A DNA stretch of 64,000 bases from the NCBI RefSeq assembly GCF_000379065.1, contig NZ_KB900614.1, positions 2,471,149 through 2,535,148 of the forward strand, read 5' to 3'. The notes beneath the pieces were generated by a model, which saw only the letters and a program-made list of their open reading frames with translations, made no database searches and was not told the DNA's origin. A program made the translations under genes and the position numbers. Positions 47,623 to 56,331 of this stretch are shown here, one piece after another. Each line of letters starts with the position of its first letter. Within the stretch, counting starts at the first letter, position 1. Source of the DNA: Salinispora mooreana (GTDB lineage: Bacteria > Actinomycetota > Actinomycetes > Mycobacteriales > Micromonosporaceae).

Positions 47623-48624
47623 GTGAGCCTCATGGACATGAACAAGCTGTACCCAATCGGGGATGTCGCCCGGCGGACCGGCCTGAGCATCAGCGCCGTC
47701 CGGTACTACGCGGACGTCGGTGTCGTCACGCCCTCCGCTAGTACCGCGGCCGGCCACCGCCTGTACGACGTGTCGGCCATCGCTCGGCTGGAACTGGTCC
47801 GGACGCTACGGGAGCTCGGTGCCGGCCTGGGCGAAATCCGGCGGGTGCTGGCCGGTGAGGCGACGTTGCGCGAGTTGGCCGCCACCCACCTGGCCCTGTT
47901 GGAGCGACAGGAGGCGGGGCTGCGCAGGCGTCGCGCGGTGCTGTCGACGATCCTCAAACAGGACTCCACGGCCGAGCAGGTATTGCTGATGCACAAGCTG
48001 GTCGGACTGTCGGACGAGGAGCGCCACCAGTTGATAGACGAGTTCTGGACCGAGGTCTGCACCGATTGGGAGCCGCCGGAACGGATGACTGAGTGGTGGC
48101 GGGCGGCGCGGCCGGAACTGCCCGACTATCCCGCCACAGCCCAGTTGGAGGCGTGGATCGAGCTGGCCGAGCTGGTCCAGGACAACGAGGCGCGGCAGGC
48201 CGTACGCCGTCAGCTGTACGAGGCATGCACCACCGGGGCCGGGCCGCTGATGACCTCGTCGCCGATGCTGGACAGCCTGGAGGCGGCCACGCCGATCAGC
48301 CAGGCCGCGATGGACGCGTCGCGAGAGCAGGTGCCACCGGACTCGCCACGGGGGCGGGAGATCGCCGACCAATGGATCGGGTGGTTGACCGGCGTCTTCG
48401 CAACGTCAGACAGCCCCGGGTCACCCGACACTCCTGAGTTCCGGATCCAGGCGGCTGACCACATGCTGGCGGGCGCGGAGTGGGACCGCACACCGCCCCA
48501 GCCGGAGGGACCGTTCGACCGGTACATGGCGTTGGTCACGACCGTGAACAACGCGCCGCAGGAGCAGTTCCCGTGGGAGTGGCTAGCCGCGGCACTGCGC
48601 GCATCCGCCCTGCCTCCTCGCTGA
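47623..48624 (+). CDS. MerR family transcriptional regulator
   Basis: A 333-residue regulator. The N-terminal winged HTH is typical MerR: LYPIGDVARRTGLSISAVRYYADVGVV, with TAAGHRLYD as wing 1 (split from the HTH) and the dimerisation coiled coil (LRELAATHLALLERQEAGLRR). The C-terminal ~200 residues form an effector domain rich in Trp/Pro, without cysteine metal ligands, so metal sensing is unlikely and a hydrophobic ligand is more plausible. A GGAGG seven bases upstream supports the GTG start. The neighbour genes do not show an obvious target. Confidence 0.88.
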   Translation: MSLMDMNKLYPIGDVARRTGLSISAVRYYADVGVVTPSASTAAGHRLYDVSAIARLELVRTLRELGAGLGEIRRVLAGEATLRELAATHLALLERQEAGLRRRRAVLSTILKQDSTAEQVLLMHKLVGLSDEERHQLIDEFWTEVCTDWEPPERMTEWWRAARPELPDYPATAQLEAWIELAELVQDNEARQAVRRQLYEACTTGAGPLMTSSPMLDSLEAATPISQAAMDASREQVPPDSPRGREIADQWIGWLTGVFATSDSPGSPDTPEFRIQAADHMLAGAEWDRTPPQPEGPFDRYMALVTTVNNAPQEQFPWEWLAAALRASALPPR

Positions 48625-48707
48625 CGCTTCGCGGCGCAGGGTCGTGCCGGTATTCAGCCGGAGCTGCCGGCGGGGGCTGATCCAGCGGCTGGCTGCGGGT
48701 TACTCGC

Positions 48708-49547
48708 TCAGAACAAGACGGTGGCCAGGGTGCCCACCGGGCGGAAGCCGCAGCGCTCGTAGACCCGCCGGGCGGCCCGGTTGAAGTCGTTGACGTAGAG
48801 GCTCACCGTGGGCGCGCAGCGGTGGAGCGCGTCCCGGACGACGGCGGCCATCGCCGCCGCCGCGATCCCCCGGCCCCGCCACTCGGGGGCCACCCAGACC
48901 CCCTGCACCTGGGCGGTGCGCCGGGTCACCACCGCCAGCTCGGCCTTGAAGACGACCTCGCCGTCAATGAAACGGACGTATGCCCGACCGGCCCGAACCA
49001 GGTCCTGGACCCGACGGTAGTAGCCGCGCCCGGCGTCCTCGGCCAGCGGCGAGACACCGACCTCCTCGGTGTACATGGCCACGGCGGCCGGGAAGAGCCG
49101 GTCCACCTCGCCGCGGCGTACGTGACGCACCTGCGGGTCCGGGGCCACGGCGGGCACGGTGTCGGTGGCGAGCAACGGCTGGTTGGGGCGGACATCGCGG
49201 GCCGGGCCCCAGGTCGAGCCGAGCCGCTCCCAGAGGCCGAGCACCGCGTCGGCCCGGCCGACGATCGACGAGCAGAGCCGCTCCTGCCCGGCGAGCAGGT
49301 CGGCGTAGGCGGCGATGGCCGGCTCGGTCGCGAGCACCGGGGTGAGGTTGCCGCCCAGCCAACAGACGGATTCCAGGCTTCGACGGGGACCGTAGCCGAG
49401 GACCCGTCCCTCGGACCGCCACCAGCCGAGCCCGCGCGTGGCGACCCGCTCGGCGACCTGTGCGCCCGCATACGGGTCGAGGTCGAGCAGCTGCTCGACT
49501 GCGCGACGCTCCGATTCCCCGAGTTGCCGTACCGGCGTCGTCAGCAC
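48708..49547 (-). CDS. GNAT acetyltransferase with DUF4081 domain
   Basis: A 279-residue protein homologous to mycobacterial Rv2867c, encoded next to ispG (gcpE) there too. N-terminal DUF4081 (AVEQLLDLDPYAGAQVAERV, CWLGGNLTPV) and a C-terminal GNAT domain with the acetyl-CoA loop VAPEWRGRGIAAAAMAAVV and VSLYVNDFNRAARRVYERCG (split). The substrate is unknown. The conserved linkage with ispG-rip1-dxr suggests co-regulation with isoprenoid genes more than a biochemical link. Confidence 0.9.
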   Translation of the reverse strand: MLTTPVRQLGESERRAVEQLLDLDPYAGAQVAERVATRGLGWWRSEGRVLGYGPRRSLESVCWLGGNLTPVLATEPAIAAYADLLAGQERLCSSIVGRADAVLGLWERLGSTWGPARDVRPNQPLLATDTVPAVAPDPQVRHVRRGEVDRLFPAAVAMYTEEVGVSPLAEDAGRGYYRRVQDLVRAGRAYVRFIDGEVVFKAELAVVTRRTAQVQGVWVAPEWRGRGIAAAAMAAVVRDALHRCAPTVSLYVNDFNRAARRVYERCGFRPVGTLATVLF

Positions 49548-49704
49548 GGTTTTCAGCCTGCCAGATCAGCGAAGCCGGCGTGAGCCGACCGGCCTACTCG
49601 ACGGTCCACCGACGGGCTGCGCTTCTCTTCCGCGTGTCGCCCCGGCTGCTGCCGAACGCCGGAGAGCGGAATGCGGACTCCGCTCCCAGCCGATCCCGGT
49701 GGGG

Positions 49705-50886
49705 TCAGTGCACGGTCACGGTGGCGCCGCCGGCCAGGCTCCGCAGTTCCTCGGGGAGCTCGGCACCCATCTCCTCGGCGAGGCGGAGCGCCTCCTCGAT
49801 GAGGGTCTCCACGATCTGGCCCTCCGGGACGGTCTTGATGACCTGGCCCTTGACGAAGATCTGGCCCTTGCCGTTGCCGGAGGCCACCCCCAGGTCGGCC
49901 TCCCGGGCCTCACCGGGGCCGTTGACGACACAGCCCATCACGGCGACCCGCAGCGGCACCGGCAGGCCCTCCAGACCGGCCGTAACCTCCTCGGCGAGCT
50001 TGTACACGTCGACCTGGGCCCGGCCGCAGGACGGGCAGGAGACGATCTCCAGACCGCGCTCGCGCAGGCCGAGGGACTCCAGGATCGCGGCGCCGACCTT
50101 GATCTCCTCCACCGGTGGGGCGGAGAGCGACACCCGGATGGTGTCGCCGATCCCCTCGGCGAGCAGCGCGCCGAAGGCCACCGCCGACTTGATGGTGCCC
50201 TGGAACGCCGGCCCGGCCTCGGTGACCCCGAGGTGCAGCGGGTAGTCGCACGCCTCGGCGAGCTGCCGGTAGGCCCGGACCATCACCACCGGGTCGTTGT
50301 GCTTCACCGAGATCTTGATGTCCCGGAAGCCGTGCTCCTCGAAGAGCGAGCACTCCCAGAGCGCCGACTCAACCAGCGCCTCCGCGGTCGCCTTGCCGTG
50401 CTTGGCCAGCAGTCGCTTGTCCAGCGAGCCGGCGTTCACACCGATCCGGATCGGTACGCCCGCGTCGCCGGCGGCCTTCGCGATCTCCTTGACCTTGTCG
50501 TCGAACTGCCGGATGTTGCCCGGGTTCACCCGCACCGCCGCGCAGCCGGCCTCGATCGCGGCGAAGACGTACCGGGGCTGGAAGTGGATGTCGGCGATCA
50601 CCGGAAGCTGCGACTTGCGGGCGATCGCCGGCAACGCCTCGACGTCGTCCTGACTGGGTACGGCGACCCGGACGATCTGGCAACCGGCGGCGGTCAGCTC
50701 GGCGATCTGCTGGAGCGTGGCGTTCACGTCGGCGGTGAGCGTGGTGGTCATCGACTGCACCGACACCGGTGCGCCCCCACCGACCGGCACCGAACCGACC
50801 ATGATCTTGCGGCTCGCGCGACGGGGCGCGAGCGGCGGCGGCGGTACGGCGGGGATACCGAGACTGACAGCGGTCACTTCAGGCAC
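49705..50886 (-). CDS. ispG: 4-hydroxy-3-methylbut-2-enyl diphosphate synthase
   Basis: A 393-residue [4Fe-4S] enzyme of the MEP isoprenoid pathway that turns MEcPP into HMBPP. The TIM-barrel part has [20 protein letters not shown]. The cluster ligands are in the C-terminal domain: two Cys in [13 protein letters not shown], and [15 protein letters not shown] with the third Cys and a Glu. A GTG start abuts the stop of the upstream Rip1 gene with no gap. Confidence 0.96.
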   Translation of the reverse strand: MPEVTAVSLGIPAVPPPPLAPRRASRKIMVGSVPVGGGAPVSVQSMTTTLTADVNATLQQIAELTAAGCQIVRVAVPSQDDVEALPAIARKSQLPVIADIHFQPRYVFAAIEAGCAAVRVNPGNIRQFDDKVKEIAKAAGDAGVPIRIGVNAGSLDKRLLAKHGKATAEALVESALWECSLFEEHGFRDIKISVKHNDPVVMVRAYRQLAEACDYPLHLGVTEAGPAFQGTIKSAVAFGALLAEGIGDTIRVSLSAPPVEEIKVGAAILESLGLRERGLEIVSCPSCGRAQVDVYKLAEEVTAGLEGLPVPLRVAVMGCVVNGPGEAREADLGVASGNGKGQIFVKGQVIKTVPEGQIVETLIEEALRLAEEMGAELPEELRSLAGGATVTVH

Positions 50887-52137
50887 TCACCTTGTGAAGA
50901 GCGTGATCGGATTGACGACGTCCGCGGTGATGGTCAGCAACGTGAACGCGCCACCGATCAGGATCACCGCGTACGTCACGGGCATCAGCTTGAGATAGTC
51001 GACCCGGCCCGGGTCGGGGCGGCGCAGCCCGGCGTAGACCCAGGAGCGGGCCCGCTCGAACCAAGCGATGGCGATGTGGCCGCCGTCCAACGGCAGCAAC
51101 GGCAGCAGGTTGAACACGCCGATGAAGAAGTTCAGCGAGACGAAGAGCATGAAGAAGAGCAGCCAGGCGTCATTCTCCACCGCCTCGCCGCCGATCCGGC
51201 TCGCGCCGACCACGCTGATCGGGGTGTCCACCTCCCGCTCGCCACCGGTGATCGCCGTCCAGAGCGCCGGGACCTTCTGCGGAATCCGCTTCATCGCCTC
51301 GTACGTGTTCACCGCCATGGTGCCGGTGAACTCGGCGGTGCCGCCGATGGCGCCGATCGGGCCGTACTCGATCCGGCTGGGGGTGCTGGGGATGAGCCCG
51401 ACACCGAGCGCGGCGACCGGCCCGACGGTGCCCTCCGGGTCGTCCAGCGGCGGGCGTTGGGTCTGCCCGAGCGTCACGGTCGTGCTGCCCGGCTGGTCGT
51501 CGCGCAGGTACTCGACCTGCGCCGGCTGCCCCGGCTGCTGGGCGCGCAGGGCGACGAGCAGGTCACCGTAACTGGTGACGGGGGTGCCGTTGACCGCGGT
51601 GATCTGGTCGCCGTCGCGCAGCTCGCCCTGCGCGGCCGGGCTGGCCGGGTCGGCGTCGGTGCAGGCGCGGGCCTCGTTCTCCGGGACGACGCAGCTGGCG
51701 AGCTGGATGACCGCCGGCTCCTGCCGGACCTGCGCCAGGGTGCTCGGGAAGTTCGGGTTGGGCAGACCGGCGGTGATCGCGATGATCCAGAGCGCGATCA
51801 GGGCCAGCGCGAAGTGCGTGATCGAGCCGGCGGACATCACGATCGTCCGCTTCCAGACCGGGAACCGCCACATCGCCCGCGGCTGGTCGGCCGGGTCGAC
51901 ATCGTCGTCCTGCGGGGTCATCCCGACGATCTTGCAGAAGCCGCCGAGCGGGATGCCCTTGAGGCCGTACTCCGTCTCGCCCCGCCTGAACGACCAGAGG
52001 GTCGGGCCGAAGCCGACGAAGTAGCGGGTCACCTTCATGCCGAAGGCCTTCGCCGTCAGCAGGTGCCCCGCTTCGTGCAGACTCACCGAGATCAGGATGG
52101 CGAGGGCGAAGAGCGTCACCCCGAGCAGGTAGGCCAT
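50887..52137 (-). CDS. rip1: Site-2 protease (M50 family), Rip1/RseP-like
   Basis: A 416-residue intramembrane zinc protease that cleaves anti-sigma factors. Zinc motif HEAGH is in the first helix (ISVSLHEAGHLLTAKAFGM), and the second active-site motif is LLPLLPLDGGHIAIAW. Between them are a PDZ domain (GELRDGDQITAVNGTPVTS) and a periplasmic insert. The ATG at 52137 overlaps the dxr stop (TGATG). Order dxr-rip1-ispG-GNAT matches Rv2870c-Rv2867c of M. tuberculosis. Confidence 0.94.
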   Translation of the reverse strand: MAYLLGVTLFALAILISVSLHEAGHLLTAKAFGMKVTRYFVGFGPTLWSFRRGETEYGLKGIPLGGFCKIVGMTPQDDDVDPADQPRAMWRFPVWKRTIVMSAGSITHFALALIALWIIAITAGLPNPNFPSTLAQVRQEPAVIQLASCVVPENEARACTDADPASPAAQGELRDGDQITAVNGTPVTSYGDLLVALRAQQPGQPAQVEYLRDDQPGSTTVTLGQTQRPPLDDPEGTVGPVAALGVGLIPSTPSRIEYGPIGAIGGTAEFTGTMAVNTYEAMKRIPQKVPALWTAITGGEREVDTPISVVGASRIGGEAVENDAWLLFFMLFVSLNFFIGVFNLLPLLPLDGGHIAIAWFERARSWVYAGLRRPDPGRVDYLKLMPVTYAVILIGGAFTLLTITADVVNPITLFTR

Positions 52138-53348
52138 CAAGTTCCTTCCACTGACTTCTCGATGATTGTCTGCGCGTGCCCGCGCGCCCACGACTCGGCC
52201 GCGAGCACGTCCTCGACGGTACCTGGTTCACCGAAGTCAGGAGCCTCGGCCAGCACCTGCTCCAAGGTGTCGACGATGCCGAGGAAGGGCAGCCGTCCGG
52301 CGACGAACGCCGCGACGCACTCCTCGTTGGCCGCGTTGTAGATCGCCGGGCGGCAGCACCCGGCCTCGCCGGCCGCCTTGGCGAGCGCGACCGCCGGGAA
52401 GGCCACGTCGTCCAGCGGCGCGAACTCCCAGGTGTGGCTGGTCGTCCAGTCAACGGCGGGGGCAGCGTCGGCGACCCGGTCCGGCCAGCCGAGGCCGAAC
52501 GCGATCGGCAACCGCATGTCCGGCGGACTGGCCTGGGCGATGGTGGAGCCGTCCACGAACTCGACCATCGAATGGATCACCGAGGTCGGGTGGACCAGCA
52601 CGGTGATGTCGGCGTACGGCACGTCGAAGAGCTCGTGCGCCTCGATCACCTCCAGCGCCTTGTTGACCATCGTGGCGGAGTTGATCGTGACGACCGGCCC
52701 CATGTTCCAGGTCGGGTGGGCGAGCGCCTGCTCCGGTGTGACCTGGGTCAACTCGTCGCGCCGCCGCCCCCGGAACGGGCCGCCGCTGGCGGTGACGAGC
52801 AACCGGCGCACCTCGGGGCGGGACCCGGAACGCAGACACTGGGCGAGCGCGGTGTGCTCGGAGTCGACCGGGACGATCTGCCCCGGCCGGGTCACCGCGG
52901 CCCGCACCAGGGGGCCGCCGGCGACCAGCGACTCCTTGTTGGCCAGGGCCAGGGTCCGCCCGGCACGCAGCGCGGCCAGGGTCGGCGCGAGCCCGAGCGA
53001 GCCGACCACGCCGTTGAGCACCACGTCGCTTCGCCACTGGGCCAACTCGGTCATCGCGTCCGGCCCGGCGATGATCTTCGGCAGCTTGACCTCGCCCCGG
53101 GACCAGCCGCGGCGGCTCGCCTCCGCATAGAAGGCGAGCTGGAGATCCTGTGCGGCGGACGCCCGCGCCACGCCGACCGCCTCCACGCCGAACTCAAGGG
53201 CCTGCGCGGCGAGCAACCCGACGTTGCCGCCGCCGGCGCCGAGCGCCGCCACCCGGAACCGGTCCGGGTTACGGCGCACGATGTCGATGGCCTGGGTGCC
53301 GATCGAACCGGTGGAGCCGAGCAACACGACGTCGCGGGGAGAAGTCAC
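52137..53348 (-). CDS. dxr: 1-deoxy-D-xylulose 5-phosphate reductoisomerase
   Basis: A 403-residue NADPH enzyme that converts DXP to MEP, the target of fosmidomycin. The NADPH motif is [16 protein letters not shown]; the catalytic loop is [13 protein letters not shown] followed by [13 protein letters not shown]. Metal ligands are in the [17 protein letters not shown] region. First gene of the dxr-rip1-ispG unit, starting with GTG. Confidence 0.96.
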   Translation of the reverse strand: MTSPRDVVLLGSTGSIGTQAIDIVRRNPDRFRVAALGAGGGNVGLLAAQALEFGVEAVGVARASAAQDLQLAFYAEASRRGWSRGEVKLPKIIAGPDAMTELAQWRSDVVLNGVVGSLGLAPTLAALRAGRTLALANKESLVAGGPLVRAAVTRPGQIVPVDSEHTALAQCLRSGSRPEVRRLLVTASGGPFRGRRRDELTQVTPEQALAHPTWNMGPVVTINSATMVNKALEVIEAHELFDVPYADITVLVHPTSVIHSMVEFVDGSTIAQASPPDMRLPIAFGLGWPDRVADAAPAVDWTTSHTWEFAPLDDVAFPAVALAKAAGEAGCCRPAIYNAANEECVAAFVAGRLPFLGIVDTLEQVLAEAPDFGEPGTVEDVLAAESWARGHAQTIIEKSVEGT

Positions 53349-53447
53349 CCCGCCATTGTTCCCCAGCCGGTTCGGCGCTCGCCGGGAGCCTCAGCCGACG
53401 CGCCGAAGGCCGGTGCCGGCACCTCGCCGACACCGGCCAACCGCAGC

Positions 53448-53687
53448 TCAGAGCTGGTGGTCCCGCTCCCCACTCGGGACGGCGGCGACGAACCGGGCCC
53501 AGGCCGCCGAGCCGAAGCTCAGCGCCGGCCCCGGCCGATCCTTGCTGTCCCGTACCCCGACGACGCCATCCCGCGCGCCAACGACGCCGTCTCCGGTGCC
53601 GGCCGGGGCAGCGAACGCCGCCACCTCGACGCAGTCACCCTCGCCACCGGATCGGGACGACTTACGCCACACCCCGTCATGCCTCAT
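53448..53687 (-). CDS. DUF397 protein (WhiJ-system partner)
   Basis: A 79-residue protein of DUF397. The core pattern VWRKSSRSGGEGDCVEVAAF and VVGVRDSKDRPGPALSFGSAAW are diagnostic, with W-x-K-S-S-x-S at the start and R-D-S-K in the middle. A Gly/Val-rich insertion with the repeat GARDGVVGVRD is present. Such proteins are the downstream partner of WhiJ-like regulators in actinobacteria and likely bind or modulate them. It overlaps its regulator by 11 bases. Confidence 0.93.
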   Translation of the reverse strand: MRHDGVWRKSSRSGGEGDCVEVAAFAAPAGTGDGVVGARDGVVGVRDSKDRPGPALSFGSAAWARFVAAVPSGERDHQL

Positions 53688-54558
53688 CGGTCATCTCCCT
53701 CGCAATCGCCGCGATCAACTCACGGGACTCGTCAACACCCCGCGTTCGCTCGCTGAGCGAGCGCCAGGTGTCCTCGTAGGTCTGGATCTCGTGGGCCTTG
53801 TCCAGGTAGACCGCCCCGCACGGCCCGTCCGTGTAGATGGTGGTCGGCTCCGGCTCCCGCACGTCGGTCGGGAACTCCAGCATGGTGAAGGTGCCCGCCT
53901 GCGCCCAGCGGAACACCCCGGCGCTCAGCGGCAGCACCCGGAGGCCGACGTTGTGTCGCTCCCCGCTGACGAGTAGCGCCTCGAGTTGGCGCACCATCGC
54001 CGACCGGTCGCGCAACGGCCGCCGCAGCACCGCCTCGTTCAGCACCACCTCAAGCTGGGGCGCCCGCGGGATCGCCCGAACCAGCAGTCGCTGCCGGTGC
54101 AGCCGGACCTCCACCTTCGCCTGGCGCTCCGCCGCACTGAGCTGCGGATGATCGGTGGCGATCACCTCGGTCATGTACTCCACGGTCTGCAACAGACCAG
54201 GAATCAGGTTCACCTCATATTTTCGGATCCGGGTCGCGGCGGCTTCCAGGCCGACGTACAGCTTGAACCAGTCCTTGATCGCCGAACCGTAGCTGTGCCA
54301 CCAGCCGTGGGCCTTGGTCTCCCGGGCCAGCGCCCGCATCGTCTCGATCGTCTCCCGGGCCGCCCCGTAGACCCGGCACATGGCCTCCACATCGTTGGGG
54401 TGCATGGGGACCTGGCCGGTCTCGTACCGCCAGATCCGGGGCGCCGACCACTCCAGTTCCTTCGCGGCGGCCGACACCGTGACATACGCGTTTTCTCGAA
54501 GCTCTCTCAGATATCTCCCGAGTTGCCTACGCGGAACGGTGCTCCCCGAGTCCTCCAC
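53677..54558 (-). CDS. WhiJ-like XRE regulator with DUF5753 domain
   Basis: A 293-residue regulator. N-terminal helix-turn-helix (LGRYLRELRENAYVTVSAAA, then ELEWSAPRIWRYETGQVPMH) and C-terminal DUF5753 (residues ~105-285, with YEVNLIPGLLQTVEYMTEVI split by family position). AAAGGAG precedes the GTG start. With the overlapping DUF397 gene it forms the classic WhiJ-type pair seen many times per actinobacterial genome, linked to development in Streptomyces. It is divergent from the small-ORF operon at 54762. Confidence 0.94.
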   Translation of the reverse strand: MEDSGSTVPRRQLGRYLRELRENAYVTVSAAAKELEWSAPRIWRYETGQVPMHPNDVEAMCRVYGAARETIETMRALARETKAHGWWHSYGSAIKDWFKLYVGLEAAATRIRKYEVNLIPGLLQTVEYMTEVIATDHPQLSAAERQAKVEVRLHRQRLLVRAIPRAPQLEVVLNEAVLRRPLRDRSAMVRQLEALLVSGERHNVGLRVLPLSAGVFRWAQAGTFTMLEFPTDVREPEPTTIYTDGPCGAVYLDKAHEIQTYEDTWRSLSERTRGVDESRELIAAIAREMTDEA

Positions 54559-54688
54559 GCCATCTCCTTTACTGTCGTCGCGTTAGGCACCTCATCCCTT
54601 GGTCCGCATCCTCCCGCGAGACATTGCCATCAATCCAGGGTTGCAATAAATCTTGTCTGAGACCGGCCACATATCGGCAGCGGTCGCC

Positions 54689-54734
54689 CCGGGGCGGGCA
54701 CCCTCCCCCCACCTCATCCAGGTGCCCGCCCCGG
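54689..54734 (+). promoter_or_regulatory. Long hairpin before the small-ORF operon
   Basis: CCGGGGCGGGCACC and GGTGCCCGCCCCGG are exact complements (54689-54702 and 54721-54734) with an 18-base pyrimidine-rich loop. The structure ends 16 bases before the AAGGAG ribosome site of the first small ORF. It could act as an attenuator, an mRNA stabiliser or a terminator. Confidence 0.6.
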
Positions 54735-54761
54735 CCTTGACAGCAACCAGAAGGAGCACCC

Positions 54762-54815
54762 GTGAACGCCATCGACGACGGTTCGGCCACACACCCGAAG
54801 GCGGCCCGAAGATGA
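54762..54815 (+). CDS. 17-residue mini-ORF, coupled to the next ORF
   Basis: A GTG with a near-perfect AGAAGGAG ribosome site opens a 17-codon frame (MNAIDDGSATHPKAARR) whose TGA overlaps the ATG of the next ORF (ATGA at 54812-54815). The strong site and exact overlap argue for translation, either as a peptide or only to deliver ribosomes to the next gene. No family recognised. Confidence 0.5.
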   Translation: MNAIDDGSATHPKAARR

Positions 54816-55015
54816 TCTACCTGAGCCAGGGCCGGCTGCGCGCGAACCAGGTCCGGAGTGTCCCCGCGAACACCGAGGCAGAGCGGATCCGGCAGGCCCT
54901 GCGCCAGTGGCAGTCCCGACACACCGACTGCTGCCACCACACCGACGCGCCGCGCACTCGCCGGGTGGGCAACACCAGCACGCACCGCACCCCCGGCACG
55001 GCCAACAGCGGGTAG
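54812..55015 (+). CDS. Small hypothetical protein (67 aa)
   Basis: A 67-residue, basic protein. It begins MIYLSQGRLRANQVRSVP, with a central helix EAERIRQALRQWQSRHTDCC containing a Cys-Cys and several His residues (DCCHHTD). The Cys/His set could bind a metal, but spacing does not fit a known finger. It lies between the mini-ORF and the 88-residue ORF, all on one strand and closely packed. Similar small ORFs accompany WhiJ-like clusters in this family, by recollection. Confidence 0.55.
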   Translation: MIYLSQGRLRANQVRSVPANTEAERIRQALRQWQSRHTDCCHHTDAPRTRRVGNTSTHRTPGTANSG

Positions 55016-55020
55016 CGCCG

Positions 55021-55287
55021 ATGGCCGCGCGCTGGGTCCTGCACCTGCCCACCACCCTCACCAACCAGGACGATGCGGTACGCCTCGCCGCGGCGCTCCG
55101 CGACCCCCTCACGCACGTCACCGTCCTCGACTTCGGCGAAACCACGCTCAGCGAGGAAGACCGCCAGCTGCTGCGGACCCGGGTCTGGTGCGATGCCCGG
55201 CTCGACGAAGCAGGCCGCTGCCGCCGCCGCGCCGACCACGCCGGGCCCTGCGGTAGCGCCGCAAGGCAATGCGGCTTACGCCGTTGA
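55021..55287 (+). CDS. Small hypothetical protein (88 aa)
   Basis: An 88-residue protein that starts five bases after the previous stop. The N-terminal 50 residues look like a small alpha/beta fold (WVLHLPTTLTNQDDAVRLAA, THVTVLDFGETTLSEEDRQL), and the C-terminus is Arg/Cys-rich (CDARLDEAGRCRRRADHAGP). No family is recognised with certainty. Its codon use is like the genome. It probably completes the three-ORF operon opposite the WhiJ-like regulator. Confidence 0.6.
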   Translation: MAARWVLHLPTTLTNQDDAVRLAAALRDPLTHVTVLDFGETTLSEEDRQLLRTRVWCDARLDEAGRCRRRADHAGPCGSAARQCGLRR

Positions 55288-55578
55288 TACCGCTGAAGCC
55301 ACCGGCTTTAGCAATTTGGCGTGGAGCAATAGAACTCGCGATCGCACCATAGTAGACAATGCCCCCACATTGCCTACCCGGCCGCTCCCCGCGTGGGCCG
55401 CCCCGAAACCCGGCGCCACCGGCAGGAATGTCGCTGGATTCGGACAAATCCTGCGCCGCGTAAGGCGCCGGGAAACAACGTGTACACGAAAAGCTGAGTT
55501 GTTATTTGTTTCACACTGTAATGCTTACGGCACCGTCGACTCTCGATTGATCAACCGCAGCACCGGAGGTGCACCACC
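55288..55578. other. Relatively AT-rich intergenic stretch
   Basis: 291 bases before the DUF6289 gene, noticeably richer in A/T than the surroundings. It holds a plausible promoter area (TTGTTA at 55499-55504 and TAATGC at 55519-55524, spacing short) and GGAGGTG before the next ATG. No gene seen. Confidence 0.4.
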
Positions 55579-55818
55579 ATGATCCGACGTCTCTTCGTCG
55601 TCCTGGCCTTCCTCGCCACCGCCGTCCTCGTCTCGCCCGCCGCACCCGCGTCGGCTCGCGCCTGCACGTTCGGCCACGAGTGCTACACGACCTTCTACTC
55701 CGACCCGTCGCACACCACCATGGTGGGAAGCCTCCACGAGGACTGCCAGGGTGAGCCCACCATGGTCGGCAGCCGCAGCGGCTTCAAGACGTTCCAGGAG
55801 TATCCCTGCCCACAGTGA
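55579..55818 (+). CDS. Small secreted cysteine-containing protein, DUF6289
   Basis: A 79-residue precursor. An RR-containing signal peptide of ~26 residues with an ASA-type cleavage site gives a mature ~53-residue peptide with four cysteines (29, 35, 56, 77), probably two disulfides. The blocks TTFYSDPSHTTMVGS and SGFKTFQEYPC match DUF6289, a family of small exported actinobacterial proteins of unknown function. The GGAGGTG ribosome site is well placed. It is the only gene on a short AT-rich patch. Confidence 0.82.
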   Translation: MIRRLFVVLAFLATAVLVSPAAPASARACTFGHECYTTFYSDPSHTTMVGSLHEDCQGEPTMVGSRSGFKTFQEYPCPQ

Positions 55819-55840
55819 ACCCCGGAGTACCGTCTCCGCC

Positions 55841-56227
55841 ATGAGCACCGACGCCACCTCGGCAGCCACGGCCCGCTACGTCGCCGTCACCTTCGACTGC
55901 CCCGACCCGATCGCGCTGGCGCGCTTCTACAGCAGCGCTCTCGGCCTGCCCATCACCTACTCCTCCGACGAGTTCGCCCTCCTCGGCGAGGAGGGCGTTC
56001 CCGGACTCGGCTTCAGCCGGCTGGCCGGATACACGCCTCCTACCTGGCCGGACCCATCCCAGGAGAAGCAGGCTCACCTCGACCTGGCCGTTGACGACCT
56101 CGACGCCGCCCAAACCCGACTACTCGCCCTGGGCGCCACCGAGCCCCCAACCCAGCCGCAGCCGGATCGATGGCGAGTGCTGCTGGACCCCGCCGGTCAC
56201 CCGTTCTGCATCACCACCGGCGTCTGA
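55841..56227 (+). CDS. VOC (glyoxalase-like) family protein
   Basis: A 128-residue protein of the vicinal-oxygen-chelate superfamily. The first beta-alpha-beta unit is VAVTFDCPDPIALARFYSSA, the second is AHLDLAVDDLDAAQTRLLAL, and it ends with LLDPAGHPFCITTGV. Family members include glyoxalases, dioxygenases and resistance proteins. His and Glu metal positions are only partly conserved, so activity is uncertain. The ATG at 55841 is used. Confidence 0.85.
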   Translation: MSTDATSAATARYVAVTFDCPDPIALARFYSSALGLPITYSSDEFALLGEEGVPGLGFSRLAGYTPPTWPDPSQEKQAHLDLAVDDLDAAQTRLLALGATEPPTQPQPDRWRVLLDPAGHPFCITTGV

Positions 56228-56331
56228 GCGAGCTGCACTCAGCCCCGACCGGGCGTGGTCCAGCGCCACTCACTGTCAACCAGGAGGAACCACCAGCCAC
56301 CTGCGGATCACCCCGTGCTGACCCGGCCGCG

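Noticed and set aside
49438..52341. A 967-codon plus-strand frame over ispG and rip1
   Set aside because: Antisense shadow with composition unlike any real protein.
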